From positions 499,936,601 through 500,000,600 of the forward strand of contig NC_053035.3 of the NCBI RefSeq assembly GCF_002575655.3: a stretch of DNA of 64,000 bases, written 5' to 3'. Each line of letters starts with the position of its first letter. Position 1 is the stretch's first letter. A program made the position numbers and the translations under genes. Positions 12,167 through 23,952 of this stretch are shown one piece after another. This DNA is from Aegilops tauschii subsp. strangulata (lineage: Eukaryota > Streptophyta > Magnoliopsida > Poales > Poaceae). The notes under the pieces were generated by a model. That model had not been told where the DNA came from and did no database searches. It was given only the letters and a program-made list of their open reading frames with translations.

Positions 12167-13898
12167 TGTTGGAAATATGCCCTAGAGGCAATAATAAATG
12201 GTTATTATTATATTTCTGTGTTCATGATAATAGTCTTTTATTCATGCTATAATTGTATTGTCCGGAAATCGTAATACATGTGTGAATACATAGACCACAA
12301 CCTGTCCCTAGTAAGCCTCTAGTTGACTAGCTCGTTGATCAACAGATAGTCATGGTTTCCTGACTATGGACATAGGATGTCATTGATAACGGGATCACAT
12401 CATTAGGAGAATGATGTGATGGACAAGACCCAACTTAAGCATAGCATAAAAGATCGTGTAGTTTCGTTTGCTAGAGCTTTTCCAGTGTCAAGTATCTTTT
12501 CCTTAGACCATGAGATCGTGCAACTCCCGGATACCGTAGGAGTGCTTTGGGTGTGCCAAACGTCACAACGTAACTGGGTGACTATAAAGGTGCATTACGG
12601 GTATCTCCGAAAGTGTCTGTTGGGTTGGCACGGATCGAGACTGGGATTTGTCACTCCGTGTAAACGGAGAGGTATCTCTGGGCCCACTCGGTAATGCATC
12701 ATCATAATGAGCTCAATGTGACTAAGGCGTTAGTCACGGGATCATGCATTGCGGTACGAGTAAAGAGACTTGCCGGTAACGAGATTGAACTAGGTATTGG
12801 GATACCGACGATCGAATCTCGGGCAAGTAACATACCGATTGACAAAGGGAATTGCATACGGATTGATTGAATCCTCGACACCGTGGTTCACCCGATGATA
12901 TCATCGTGGAACATGTGGGAGCCAACATGGGTATCCAGATCCCGCTGTTGGTTATTGACCGGAGAGGCGTCTCGGTCATGTCTGCATGTCTCCCGAACCC
13001 GTAGGGTCTACACACTTAAGGTCCGGTGACGCTAGGGTTGTAGAGATATATGTATGCGGAAACCCGAAAGTTGTTCGGAGTCCCGGATGAGATCCCGGAC
13101 GTCACGAGAGGTTCCGGAATGGTCCGGAGGTGAAGAATTATATATAGGAAGTCCAGTTTTGGCCACCGGGAAAGTTTCGGGGTTTATCGGTATTGTACCG
13201 GGACCACCGGAAGGGTCCCGGGGGTCCACCGGGTGGGGCCACCTGTCCCGGAGGGCCCCGTGGGCTGAAAGTGGAAGGGAACCAGCCCCTAGTGGGCTGG
13301 GGCGCCTCCTTGGGCCTCCCCCCCATGCGCCTAGGGTTGGGAACCCTAGGGGGGGGGGGAGTTCCCCCTTGCCTTGGGGGGCAAGGCAACCCCTTCCCCC
13401 CCTTGGCCGCCGCCCCCCCCCCCCCAACCCTAGATGGGTTTTGGCCGGCTCCCCCCTCCCAAGGGGTCCTATAAATAGTGGGGGGGAGGGAGGGCAGCAA
13501 ACACACAGCCTTTGGCGCCTCCCTCCTCCCCTGCAACACCTCTCTCTCGCGCGCAGAAGCTCGGCGAAGCCCTGCCAGAGAGCCGCTACATCCACCACCA
13601 CGCCGTCGTGCTGTTGGATCTCCATCAACCTCTCCTCCCCCCTTGCTGGATCAAGAAAGGAGGAGACGTCGCTGCACCGTACGTGTGTTGAACGCGGAGG
13701 TGCCGTCCGTTCGGCACTCGGTCATCGGTGATTTGGATCACGGCGAGTACGACTCCGTCATCCACGTTCATTGGAACGCTTCCGCTCGCGATCTACAAGG
13801 GTATGTAGATCCACTCCTTTCCCCTCGTTGCTAGTAGAATCCATAGATGCATCTTGGTGAGCGTAGGAAATTTTTAAATTATGCTACGATTCCCAACA
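12167..13898 (+). repeat. 5' LTR of element C
   Basis: It runs from TGTTGGAAATATGCCC to CGATTCCCAACA (1732 bp). A TATA box (TATAAATA, 13470-13477) lies 3' of long G and C runs and before the transcribed leader. Differences from the 3' LTR include C/T at about 12598, two G/A changes near 13066-13074, and T/C near 13248. Homopolymer tract lengths also differ. The long GC-rich ORFs on both strands (13032-13834) are by-products of this composition. Confidence 0.97.
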
Positions 13899-13899
13899 G

Positions 13900-13913
13900 T
13901 GGCATCATGAGCC
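13900..13913 (+). other. Primer-binding site of element C
   Basis: TGGCATCATGAGCC begins one base after the LTR end. It is the tRNA-iMet-type site with an extra T relative to TGGTATCAGAGCC, the same variant type as in B. Confidence 0.8.
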
Positions 13914-15200
13914 AGGCCTATGCGTAGTTACTATGCACGAGTAGAACACAAAGAAGTTGTGGGCGTTGATGTTGCCAATTCTTCTTGCCGCTACTAGTCG
14001 TTTCTTGTTTCGGCGGCATTGTAGGATGAAGCGGCCCGGACCGACCTTACACGTACGCTTACGTGAGACAGGTTCCACCGACTGACATGCACTAGTTGCA
14101 TAAGGTGGCTAGCGGGTGTCTGTCTCTCCTACTTTAGTCGGAACGGATTCGATGAAAAGGGTCCTTATGAAGGGTAAATAGAAATTGGCAAATCACGTTG
14201 TGGTCATACGTAGGTAAGAAATCGTTCTTGCTAAGAAACCTACAAACCACGTAAAAACTTGCAACAACAATTAGAGGACGTCTAACTTGTTTTTGCAGCA
14301 AGTGATATATGTGATATGATATGGCCAGAAGATGTGATGAATGATATATGTGATGTATGAGATTGATCATATTCTTGTAATAGGAATCACGACTTGCATG
14401 TCGATGAGTATGACAACCGGCAGGAGCCATAGGAGTTGTCTTTATTATTTTGCATGACCTGCGTGTCATTGAATAACGCCATGTAATTTACTTTACTTTG
14501 TTGCTAAACGGTTAGCCATAGAAGTAGAAGTAATCGTTGGCGTGACAACTTCATGAAGACACAATGATGGAGATCATGGTGTCATGCCGGTGACGAAGAT
14601 GATCATGGTGCCCCGAAGATGGAGATCAAAGGAGCATGATGATATTGGCCATATCATGTCACTGTTTGATTGCATGTGATGTTTATCATGTTTTTGCATC
14701 TTATTTGCTTAGTACGACGGTAGCAAGTAGGATGATCCCTTATAATAATTTCAAGAAAGTGTTCACCCTAACTGTGCACCGTTGCGAAGGTTCGTCGTTT
14801 CGAAGCACCACGTGATGATCGGGTGTGATAGATTCTTACGTTCGCATACAACGGGTGTTGACGAGCCTAGCATGTACAGACATGGCCTCGGAACACACGC
14901 AATACACTTAGGTTGACTTGACGAGCCTAGCATGTACAGACATGGCCTCGGAACACGGAGGACCGAAAGGTCGAGCATGAGTCGTATAGAAGATACGATC
15001 AACATGGAGATGTTCACCGATCTTGACTAGTCCGTCTCACGTGATGATCGGACACGGCCTAGTTGAGTTCGGATCATGTTTCACTTAGATAACTAGAGGG
15101 ATGTCTATCTGAGTGGGAGTTCATTAAATAATTTGATTATATGAACTTAATTATCATGAACTTAGTCTAAAAAATCTTTACACTATGTATTGTAGATCAA
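13914..15200 (+). other. 5' leader of element C with internal 60-bp duplication
   Basis: This 1.29 kb noncoding leader has a block of about 39 bp (GACGAGCCTAGCATGTACAG through GAACAC) at 14858-14896 and again at 14918-14956. The two copies are offset by 60 bp. Element B has one copy. No ORF precedes gag convincingly. Confidence 0.75.
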
Positions 15201-18200
15201 ATGGCCCACGTTGTCCTCAATTTCAACGCGTTCCTAGAGAAAACCAAGCTGAAAGATGATGGCAGCAACTATACGGACTGGGTCCGGAACCTGAGGCTCA
15301 TCCTCATAGTTGCCAAGAAAGATTATGTCTTAGAAGCACCGCTAGGTGAAGCACCAATCCCTGAGAACCAAGACGTTATGAACGCTTGGCAGCAGCGTGC
15401 TGATGATTACTCCCTCGTTCAGTGCGGCATGCTTTACAGCTTAGAACCGGGTCTCCAAAAGCGTTTTGAGAAACATGGAGCATACGAGATGTTCGAGGAG
15501 CTGAAACTGGTTTTTCAAGCTCATGCCCGGGTCGAGAGATATGATGTCTCCGACAAGTTCTTCAGCTGTAAAATGGAGGAGAACAGTTCTGTTAGTGAGC
15601 ACATACTCAGAATGTCTGGGTTGCACAACCGCTTGTCTCAGCTGGGAGTTAATCTCCCGGATGACGCGGTCATTGACAGAATCCTCCAGTCGCTTCCACC
15701 AAGCTACAAGAGCTTTGTGATGAACTACAATATGCAGGGGATGGAAAAGACCATTCCCGAGGTATATTCCATGCTAAAATCAGCGGAAGGGGAGATCAAA
15801 AAGGAACATCAAGTGTTGATGGTGAATAAAACCACTAAGTTCAAGAAGGGCAAGGGTAAGAAGAACTTCAAGAAGGACGGCAAGGGAATTGCCGCGCCCG
15901 GTAAGCCAGTTACCGGGAAGAAGTCAAAGAATGGACCCAAGCCCGAGACTGAGTGCTTTTATTGCAAGGGAAGTGGTCACTGGAAGCGGAACTGCCCCAA
16001 ATATTTAGCGGACAAGAAGAAGGCCGGCAACACCCAAGGTATATGTGATATACAAGTAATTGATGTGTACCTTACCAGTACTCGTAGTAGCTCCTGGGTA
16101 TTTGATACCGGTGCGGTTGCTCATATTTGTAACTCAAATCAGGAACTACGGAATAAACGGAGACTGGCAAAAGACGAGGTGACGATGCGCGTCGGGAATG
16201 GTTCCAAGGTCGATGTGATCGCCGTCGGCACGCTACCTCTGCATCTACCCACGGGATTAGTTATAAACCTCAATAATTGTTATTTAGTGCCAGCTTTGAG
16301 CATGAACATTGTATCTGGATCTCGTTTAATTCGAGATGGCTACTCATTTAAATCTGAGAATAATGGTTGTTCTATTTATTTGAGAGATATGTTTTATGGT
16401 CATGCCCCGCTGGTCAATGGTTTATTCTTGATGAATCTCGAACGTGATGCTACACATGTTCATAGTGTGAATACCAAAAGATGTAAAGTTGATAATGATA
16501 GTCCCACATACTTGTGGCACTGCCGCCTTGGTCACATTGGTGTCAAGCGCATGAAGAAGCTCCATGCAGATGGACTTTTGGAGTCTCTTGATTACGAATC
16601 ATTTGACACGTGCGAACCATGCCTCATGGGTAAGATGACCAAGACTCCGTTCTCCGGAACAATGGAGCGAGCGACCAACTTATTGGAAATCATACATACC
16701 GATGTGTGCGGTCCAATGAGCGTTGAGGCTCGCGGAGGATATCGTTATGTTCTCACTCTCACTGATGATTTAAGTAGATATGGGTATGTCTACCTAATGA
16801 AACACAAGTCTGAAACCTTTGAAAAGTTCAAGGAATTTCAGAGTGAGGTTGAGAATCAACGTGACAGGAAAATAAAATTCTTACGATCAGATCGTGGTGG
16901 AGAATATTTAAGTCACGAATTTGGTACACACTTAAGGAAATGTGGAATAGTTTCACAACTCACGCCGCCTGGAACACCTCAGAGAAATGGTGTGTCCGAA
17001 CGTCGTAATCGCACTCTATTGGATATGGTGCGATCTATGATGTCTCTTACCGATTTACCGCTCTCATTTTGGGGTTATGCTTTAGAGACTGCCGCATTCA
17101 CTTTAAATAGGGCACCGTCTAAATCCGTTGAGACGACACCGTATGAATTATGGTTTGGGAAGAAACCTAAGCTGTCGTTTCTAAAAGTTTGGGGATGCGA
17201 TGCTTATGTCAAGAAACTTCAACCTGAAAAGCTCGAACCCAAATCGGAAAAATGCGTCTTCATAGGATACCCTAAGGAAACTATTGGGTACACCTTCTAC
17301 CTCAGATCCGAAGGCAAGATCTTCGTTGCCAAGAACGGGTCCTTTCTAGAGAAGGAGTTTCTCTCGAAAGAATTGAGTGGGAGGAAAGTGGAACTTGATG
17401 AGGTGATAGTCACCCCTTCCGAGTCGGAAAATAGCGCAGCGCGGGAAAATGTTCCTGTGGTGCCTACACCGACGGGGGAGGAAGTTAATGATGATGATCA
17501 TGAAGCTTCGGATCAAGTTGCCACTGAACTTCGTAGGTCCACAAGGACACGTTCCGCACCAGAGTGGTACGGCAACCCTGTCCTGGAAATCATGTTGTTA
17601 GACAACGGTGAACCTTCGAACTATGAAGAAGCGATGGCGGGCCCGGATTCCGACAAATGGCTAGAAGCCATGAAATCCGAGATAGAATCCATGTATGAAA
17701 ACAAAGTATGGACTTTGACTGACTTGCCCGATGAGCGGCGAGCCATAGAAAACAAATGGATCTTTAAGAAGAAGACGGACGCAGATGGTAATGTGACCAT
17801 CTACAAAGCTCGACTTGTCGCTAAGGGTTATCGACAAGTTCAAGGGGTTGACTACGATGAGACTTTCTCACCCGTAGCGAAGCTGAAGTCCGTCCGAATC
17901 ATGTTAGCAATTGCCGCATACTATGATTATGAGATATGGCAGATGGACGTCAAAACGGCATTCCTTAACGGCTTCCTTAAGGAAGAGTTGTATATGATGC
18001 AGCCGGAAGGTTTTGTCGATCCTAAGAATGCTAACAAAGTATGCAAGCTCCAGCGCTCAATCTATGGGCTGGTGCAAGCATCTCGGAGTTGGAACATTCG
18101 CTTTGATGAGATGATCAAAGCGTTTGGGTTTACACAGACTTATGGAGAAGCCTGTGTTTACAAGAAAGTGAGTGGGAGCTCTGTAGCATTTCTCATATTA

Positions 18201-19184
18201 TATGTGGATGACATATTATTGATGGGAAATGATATAGAATTCTTGGAAAGTATAAAGGCCTATTTGAATAAATGTTTTTCAATGAAGGACCTTGGAGAAG
18301 CTGCTTATATATTAGGCATCAAGATCTATAGAGATAGATCAAGACGCCTCATTGGTCTTTCACAGAGTACATACCTTGACAAGATATTGAAGAAGTTCAG
18401 TATGGATCAGTCCAAGAAGGGGTTCTTGCCTGTATTGCAAGGTGTACAATTGAGCACGGCTCAATGCCCGACCACGGCAGAAGATATAGAAGAGATGAGT
18501 GTCATCCCCTATGCCTCGGCCATAGGGTCTATTATGTATGCCATGCTGTGTACCAGACCTGATGTAAACCTTGCCGTAAGTTTGGTAGGAAGGTACCAAA
18601 GTAATCCCGGCAAGGAACACTGGACAGCGGTCAAGAATATCCTGAAGTACCTGAAGAGGACTAAGGATATGTTTCTCGTCTATGGAGGTGACGAAGAGCT
18701 CGTCGTAAAGGGTTACGTCGACGCTAGCTTCGACACAGATCTGGATGACTCGAAGTCACAGACCGGATACGTGTATATATTGAATAGAGGAGCAGTAAGC
18801 TGGTGCAGTTGCAAGCAAAGCGTCGTGGCGGGATCTACATGTGAAGCGGAATACATGGCAGCCTCGGAGGCAGCACAGGAAGCAGTCTGGATGAAGGAGT
18901 TCATTACCGACCTAGGGGTGATTCCCAATGCGTCGGGCCCAATGACTCTCTTCTGTGACAACACTGGAGCTATTGCCCTTGCGAAGGAGCCCAGGTTTCA
19001 CAGGAAGACCAGGCATATCAAGCGTCGCTTCAACTCCATTCGTGAAAGTGTTCAAAATGGAGACATAGATATTTGTAAAGTACACACGGACCTGAATGTA
19101 GCAGATCCGTTGACTAAACCTCTCCCTAGGGCAAAACATGATCAACACCAGGACGCAATGGGTGTTCGATTCATCACAATGTAA
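15201..19184 (+). CDS. Copia gag-pol polyprotein of element C, intact
   Basis: One ORF of 1327 codons encodes the whole capsid and enzyme set in Copia order. Gag occupies about residues 1-250. The zinc knuckle CX2CX4HX4C is at 252-265 (CFYC..GH....C). The protease DTG Asp is residue 302. The GAG-pre-integrase WHCRLGH motif is at 439-445. The integrase catalytic triad is D501, D564 and E600, with exactly 35 residues between the second Asp and the Glu (D,D35E). The RT YVDD motif is at 1001-1004. RNase H acidic residues are D1174, E1215, D1253 and a late Asp around 1297-1302. ATG 15201 is chosen because element A's gag starts at the aligned Met and the leader upstream is noncoding. No separate gag stop exists, so the Gag:Pol ratio must be set another way; splicing is reported for related BARE elements. 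Confidence 0.97.
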   Translation: MAHVVLNFNAFLEKTKLKDDGSNYTDWVRNLRLILIVAKKDYVLEAPLGEAPIPENQDVMNAWQQRADDYSLVQCGMLYSLEPGLQKRFEKHGAYEMFEELKLVFQAHARVERYDVSDKFFSCKMEENSSVSEHILRMSGLHNRLSQLGVNLPDDAVIDRILQSLPPSYKSFVMNYNMQGMEKTIPEVYSMLKSAEGEIKKEHQVLMVNKTTKFKKGKGKKNFKKDGKGIAAPGKPVTGKKSKNGPKPETECFYCKGSGHWKRNCPKYLADKKKAGNTQGICDIQVIDVYLTSTRSSSWVFDTGAVAHICNSNQELRNKRRLAKDEVTMRVGNGSKVDVIAVGTLPLHLPTGLVINLNNCYLVPALSMNIVSGSRLIRDGYSFKSENNGCSIYLRDMFYGHAPLVNGLFLMNLERDATHVHSVNTKRCKVDNDSPTYLWHCRLGHIGVKRMKKLHADGLLESLDYESFDTCEPCLMGKMTKTPFSGTMERATNLLEIIHTDVCGPMSVEARGGYRYVLTLTDDLSRYGYVYLMKHKSETFEKFKEFQSEVENQRDRKIKFLRSDRGGEYLSHEFGTHLRKCGIVSQLTPPGTPQRNGVSERRNRTLLDMVRSMMSLTDLPLSFWGYALETAAFTLNRAPSKSVETTPYELWFGKKPKLSFLKVWGCDAYVKKLQPEKLEPKSEKCVFIGYPKETIGYTFYLRSEGKIFVAKNGSFLEKEFLSKELSGRKVELDEVIVTPSESENSAARENVPVVPTPTGEEVNDDDHEASDQVATELRRSTRTRSAPEWYGNPVLEIMLLDNGEPSNYEEAMAGPDSDKWLEAMKSEIESMYENKVWTLTDLPDERRAIENKWIFKKKTDADGNVTIYKARLVAKGYRQVQGVDYDETFSPVAKLKSVRIMLAIAAYYDYEIWQMDVKTAFLNGFLKEELYMMQPEGFVDPKNANKVCKLQRSIYGLVQASRSWNIRFDEMIKAFGFTQTYGEACVYKKVSGSSVAFLILYVDDILLMGNDIEFLESIKAYLNKCFSMKDLGEAAYILGIKIYRDRSRRLIGLSQSTYLDKILKKFSMDQSKKGFLPVLQGVQLSTAQCPTTAEDIEEMSVIPYASAIGSIMYAMLCTRPDVNLAVSLVGRYQSNPGKEHWTAVKNILKYLKRTKDMFLVYGGDEELVVKGYVDASFDTDLDDSKSQTGYVYILNRGAVSWCSCKQSVVAGSTCEAEYMAASEAAQEAVWMKEFITDLGVIPNASGPMTLFCDNTGAIALAKEPRFHRKTRHIKRRFNSIRESVQNGDIDICKVHTDLNVADPLTKPLPRAKHDQHQDAMGVRFITM

Positions 19185-19204
19185 CTAGATTATTGACTCT
19201 AGTG

Positions 19205-19216
19205 CAAGTGGGAGAC
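19205..19216 (+). other. Polypurine tract of element C
   Basis: CAAGTGGGAGAC lies immediately before the 3' LTR and is shared with B and with A on the other strand. Confidence 0.88.
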
Positions 19217-20939
19217 TGTTGGAAATATGCCCTAGAGGCAATAATAAATGGTTATTATTATATTTCTGTGTTCATGATAATAGTCTTTTATTCATGCTAT
19301 AATTGTATTGTCCGGAAATCGTAATACATGTGTGAATACATAGACCACAACCTGTCCCTAGTAAGCCTCTAGTTGACTAGCTCGTTGATCAACAGATAGT
19401 CATGGTTTCCTGACTATGGACATAGGATGTCATTGATAACGGGATCACATCATTAGGAGAATGATGTGATGGACAAGACCCAACTTAAGCATAGCATAAA
19501 AGATCGTGTAGTTTCGTTTGCTAGAGCTTTTCCAGTGTCAAGTATCTTTTCCTTAGACCATGAGATCGTGCAACTCCCGGATACCGTAGGAGTGCTTTGG
19601 GTGTGCCAAACGTCACAACGTAACTGGGTGACTATAAAGGTGCATTATGGGTATCTCCGAAAGTGTCTGTTGGGTTGGCACGGATCGAGACTGGGATTTG
19701 TCACTCCGTGTAAACGGAGAGGTATCTCTGGGCCCACTCGGTAATGCATCATCATAATGAGCTCAATGTGACTAAGGCGTTAGTCACGGGATCATGCATT
19801 GCGGTACGAGTAAAGAGACTTGCCGGTAACGAGATTGAACTAGGTATTGGGATACCGACGATCGAATCTCGGGCAAGTAACATACCGATTGACAAAGGGA
19901 ATTGCATACGGATTGATTGAATCCTCGACACCGTGGTTCACCCGATGATATCATCGTGGAACATGTGGGAGCCAACATGGGTATCCAGATCCCGCTGTTG
20001 GTTATTGACCGGAGAGGCGTCTCGGTCATGTCTGCATGTCTCCCGAACCCGTAGGGTCTACACACTTAAGGTCCGGTGACGCTAGGGTTGTAGAGATATA
20101 TGTATGCGGAAACCCAAAAGTTATTCGGAGTCCCGGATGAGATCCCGGACGTCACGAGAGGTTCCGGAATGGTCCGGAGGTGAAGAATTATATATAGGAA
20201 GTCCAGTTTTGGCCACCGGGAAAGTTTCGGGGTTTATCGGTATTGTACCGGGACCACCGGAAGGGTCCCGGGGGTCCACCGGGTGGGGCCACCTGCCCCG
20301 GAGGGCCCCGTGGGCTGAAAGTGGAAGGGAACCAGCCCCTAGTGGGCTGGGGCGCCTCCTTGGGCCTCCCCCCATGCGCCTAGGGTTGGGAACCCTAGGG
20401 GGGGGAGTTCCCCCTTGCCTTGGGGGGCAAGGCAACCCCTTCCCCCCCTTGGCCGCCGCCCCCCCCAACCCTAGATGGGTTTTGGCCGGCTCCCCCCTCC
20501 CAAGGGGTCCTATAAATAGTGGGGGGGAGGGAGGGCAGCAAACACACAGCCTTTGGCGCCTCCCTCCTCCCCTGCAACACCTCTCTCTCGCGCGCAGAAG
20601 CTCGGCGAAGCCCTGCCAGAGAGCCGCTACATCCACCACCACGCCGTCGTGCTGTTGGATCTCCATCAACCTCTCCTCCCCCCTTGCTGGATCAAGAAAG
20701 GAGGAGACGTCGCTGCACCGTACGTGTGTTGAACGCGGAGGTGCCGTCCGTTCGGCACTCGGTCATCGGTGATTTGGATCACGGCGAGTACGACTCCGTC
20801 ATCCACGTTCATTGGAACGCTTCCGCTCGCGATCTACAAGGGTATGTAGATCCACTCCTTTCCCCTCGTTGCTAGTAGACTCCATAGATGCATCTTGGTG
20901 AGCGTAGGAAATTTTTAAATTATGCTACGATTCCCAACA
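19217..20939 (+). repeat. 3' LTR of element C
   Basis: This 1723 bp copy of 12167-13898 is shorter mainly in G and C homopolymers near 20398-20465. Its TATA box is at 20511-20518. It is followed directly by the TSD copy GTAAG (20940-20944) and then by element B pol. Confidence 0.97.
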
Positions 20940-20944
20940 GTAAG

Positions 20945-22182
20945 GCTATTGGGTATAGATGGATTTTAAAAGGAAGACGGACAATGATGGTAAGTATCAC
21001 CATTAAGAAAGCTCGACTTGTCGTTAAGATGTTTTCCGACAAGTTCAAGGAGTTGACTGCGGTGCGACTTTCTCACTCGTAGCGATGCTAAGAGTCTGTT
21101 GGAATTGTATTAGCAGTTACTGCATTATTTATGAAATCTTGCAGATAGGATGTCAAAACATTGTTTCCTCGACAATTTTCTTGAGAAAAGGTTGTATGTG
21201 ATACAACCAGAAGGTTTTTGTCAATCCTAAAAGATGCTAACAAGTATGCAAAGCTCCAGCAATCCTTCTAAGGACTGGAGTAAGCATCTCGGAGTTGGAA
21301 TATACGCTTTGATGAGATGATCAAAGATTTTGGGTTTATACAAAGTTTATGAGAAACTTGTATTTCCAAAGAAGTGAGAGGGAGCACTATAGAATTTCTG
21401 ATGAGTATATGTTGTTGACATATTGTTGATCAGAAATGATGTAGAATTTCTGGAAAGCATATAGGGTTATTTGAAAAATGTTTTTCAATGGAAAACCTGG
21501 TTTAAGCTACTTGAACATTGAGCATCAAGATCTATAAGGATAGATCAAAACGCTTAATAGTACTTTCAAATGAATACATACCGTGACAAGATTTTGAAGG
21601 AGTTCAAAATAGATCAGCAAAGAAGGAGTTCTTGGCTGTGTTACAAGGTGTGAGTATTGAGTAAGACTCAAGACCTGACCACGGCAGAAGAGAGAGAAAG
21701 GACGAAGGTCGTCCCCTATGCTTTAGACGTAGGCTCTACAGTATGCTATGTTGTGTACCGCACCTGAAGTGCGCCTTGCCATGAGTTAGTCAAGGGGTAC
21801 AATAGTGATCCAGGAATGGATCACATGATAGCGGTCGAACTTATCCTTAGTAACTAGTGGACTAAGAAATTTTCTCGATTATGGAGGTGGTAAAAGAGTT
21901 CATCGTAAAGGGTTACGTCGATGCAAACTTTGACACTAATCCGGATGACTCTGAGTAGTAAACCGGATTCGTATAGTAGAGAAGTTATTTGGAATAACTC
22001 CAAGTAGCGCGTGGTAGCTGCATCTACAAGATGACATAGAGATTTGTAAAGCACACACGGATCTGAAAGGTTCAGACCCGTTGACTAATAACCTCTCTCA
22101 CAAGCGAGACATGAACAAACCCCATGGGTGTTGGATTCATTACAATCACATAGTGATGTGAACTAGATTATTGACTCTAGTG
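20945..22182 (+). pseudogene. Degenerate Copia pol of element B, second part (RT and RNase H)
   Basis: The sequence resumes B's pol where C inserted. The first codons match the RT segment that in C reads ENKWIFKKK, followed by broken RT and RNase H segments with many stops and shifts. The end near 22062-22102 corresponds to C's DLNVADPLTKPL terminus. No functional RT or RNase H could be made. Confidence 0.85.
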
Positions 22183-22194
22183 CAAGTGGGAGAC
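22183..22194 (+). other. Polypurine tract of element B
   Basis: CAAGTGGGAGAC is identical to the tract of C and directly precedes the 3' LTR. Confidence 0.88.
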
Positions 22195-23947
22195 TGTTGG
22201 AAATATGCCCTAGAGGCAATAATAAAATGGTTATTATTGTATTTCCTTGTTCATGATAATTGTATATTGTTCATGCTATAATTGTATTAACTGGAAACCG
22301 TAATACATGTGTGAATACATAGACCACAACATGTCCCTAGTAAGCCTCTAGTTGACTAGCTCGTTGATCAATAGATGGTTATGGTTTCCTGACCATGGAC
22401 ATTGGATGTCATTGATAACGGGATCACATCATTAGGAGAATGATGTGATGGACAAGACCCAATCCTAAGCATAGCACAAGATCGTGTAGTTCGTTTGCTA
22501 AGAGCTTTTCTAATGTCAAGTATCGTTTCCTTAGACCATGAGATTGTGCAACTCCCGGATACCGTAGGAATGCTTTGGGTGTACCAAACGTCACAACGTA
22601 ACTGGGTGGCTATAAAGGTGCACTACAGGTATCTCCGAAAGTATCTATTGGGTTGGCACGAATCGAGACTGGGATTTGTCACTCCGTATGACGGAGAGGT
22701 ATCTCTGGGCCCACTCGGTAATGCATCATCATAATGAGCTCAATGTGACTAATGAGTTAGCCACGGGATCATGCGTTACGGAACGAGTAAAGAGGCTTGC
22801 CGGTAACAAGATTGAACGAGGTATGGGGATACCGACGATCGAATCTCGGGCAAGTAACATACCGATAGACAAAGGGAATTGAATACAGGATTGAATGAAT
22901 CCCCGACATCATGGTTCATCCAATGAGATCATCGTGGAACATGTGGGAGCCAATATGGGTATCCAGATCCCGCTATTGGTTATTGGCCGGAGAGGTGTCT
23001 CGGTCATGTCTGCATGGTTCCCGAACCCGTAGGGTCTACACACTTAAGGTTCGGTGACGCTAGAGTTGTTATGGGAAATAGTATGTGGTTACCGAAGGTT
23101 GTTCGGAGTCCCGGATGAGATCCCGGACATGACGAGGAGCTCCGGAATGGTCCAGAGGTGAAGATCGGTATATTGGACGAAGGGTATTGGAGTCCGGAAT
23201 TGTTCTGGGGGTACCAGGCTATGGCCAGCATGTCCGAAAGGGGTTTCGGAGGCCCCGGCAAGTGTTGGGGGGCCTTATGGGCCAAGGGGAAGGGGCAAAC
23301 CAGCCCACTAAGGGGCTGTGCGCCCCTCCCAACCCCTCTCATGTAACCAGGAGAGGTGGGGGCGCCACCCCTAGGGCAGCCGCCCCTCCCGGCTTGGGGG
23401 GCAAGTTTCCTAGGGGGTGGGGGCGCCCAAACCCATCTAGGGTTTCCCCTGGCCGCCGCCTCCTCCTATAGATCCATCTTGAGGTACCGGCCCCCTCTCC
23501 CCTTCCCCCTATATATAGTGAGGGGGTGGGAGGGCAGCCACACCCTTCCCTTGGCGCAGCCCTCTCCTCCTCCAACTCCTCCTCCTCCTCCGTAGTGCTT
23601 AGCGAAGCTCTGCCGGAGAACCACGAGCTCCATTGCCACCACGCCGTCGTGCTGCTGGAGTTCTCCCTCAACTTCTCCTCTCCCCTTGCTGGATCAAGAA
23701 GGAGGAGACGTCCCCGGGCTGTACGTGTGTTGAACGCGGAGGCGCCGTCCGTTCGGCGCTAGATCGGAGCTTCCACGATTTGAATCGCCGCGAGTACGAC
23801 TCCATCAACCGCGTTCTTGTAACGCTTCCGCTTAGCGATCTTCAAGGGTATGAAGATGCACTCCCTCTCTCTCTCGTTGCTAGCATCTCCTAGATTGATC
23901 TTGGTGACACGTAGGAAAATTTTGAATTATTGCTACGTTCCCCAACA
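22195..23947 (+). repeat. 3' LTR of element B
   Basis: This 1753 bp LTR pairs with 6563-8313. Its TATA box is TATATATA at 23510-23517. It ends CCCCAACA and is followed by the second GAAAC TSD copy, then by the rest of element A's 5' LTR. Confidence 0.95.
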
Positions 23948-23952
23948 GAAAC

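Larger units (their letters stand above)
12167..20939 (+). mobile_element. Copia element C (Angela-like), complete and apparently intact
   Basis: This 8.77 kb element has two near-identical LTRs (12167-13898 and 19217-20939), a primer site, a leader, one uninterrupted gag-pol ORF and a polypurine tract. It is flanked by a perfect 5-bp TSD, GTAAG (12162-12166 and 20940-20944), within pol of element B. By eye the LTRs differ at about five substitutions plus length changes in G and C runs (about 0.3%). At the commonly used grass LTR rate of 1.3e-8 per site per year this is roughly 0.1 million years. It is the youngest insertion here and a candidate autonomous element. Confidence 0.97.
6563..23947 (+). 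mobile_element. Copia element B (Angela-like), degenerate, interrupted by element C
   Basis: This element is complete by structure. It has a 5' LTR (6563-8313), primer site, leader, decayed gag-pol (9612-12166 and 20945-22182), polypurine tract and 3' LTR (22195-23947). It is flanked by a perfect 5-bp TSD, GAAAC (6558-6562 and 23948-23952), inside the 5' LTR of A. Element C interrupts its pol gene. I count about 25 LTR substitutions in about 1750 bp (1.4%). The coding region is far more damaged than that age suggests, so B was probably already non-autonomous when it inserted and was moved by proteins from another copy. Confidence 0.95.

Noticed and set aside
13032..13834. Long GC-rich ORFs on both strands (up to 225 codons)
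   Set aside because: They lie in the promoter-proximal GC-rich part of element C's LTR, recur in the other LTR at 20104-20875, and change length with G and C run lengths. The protein sequences are Pro/Gly/Arg-rich composition artefacts.
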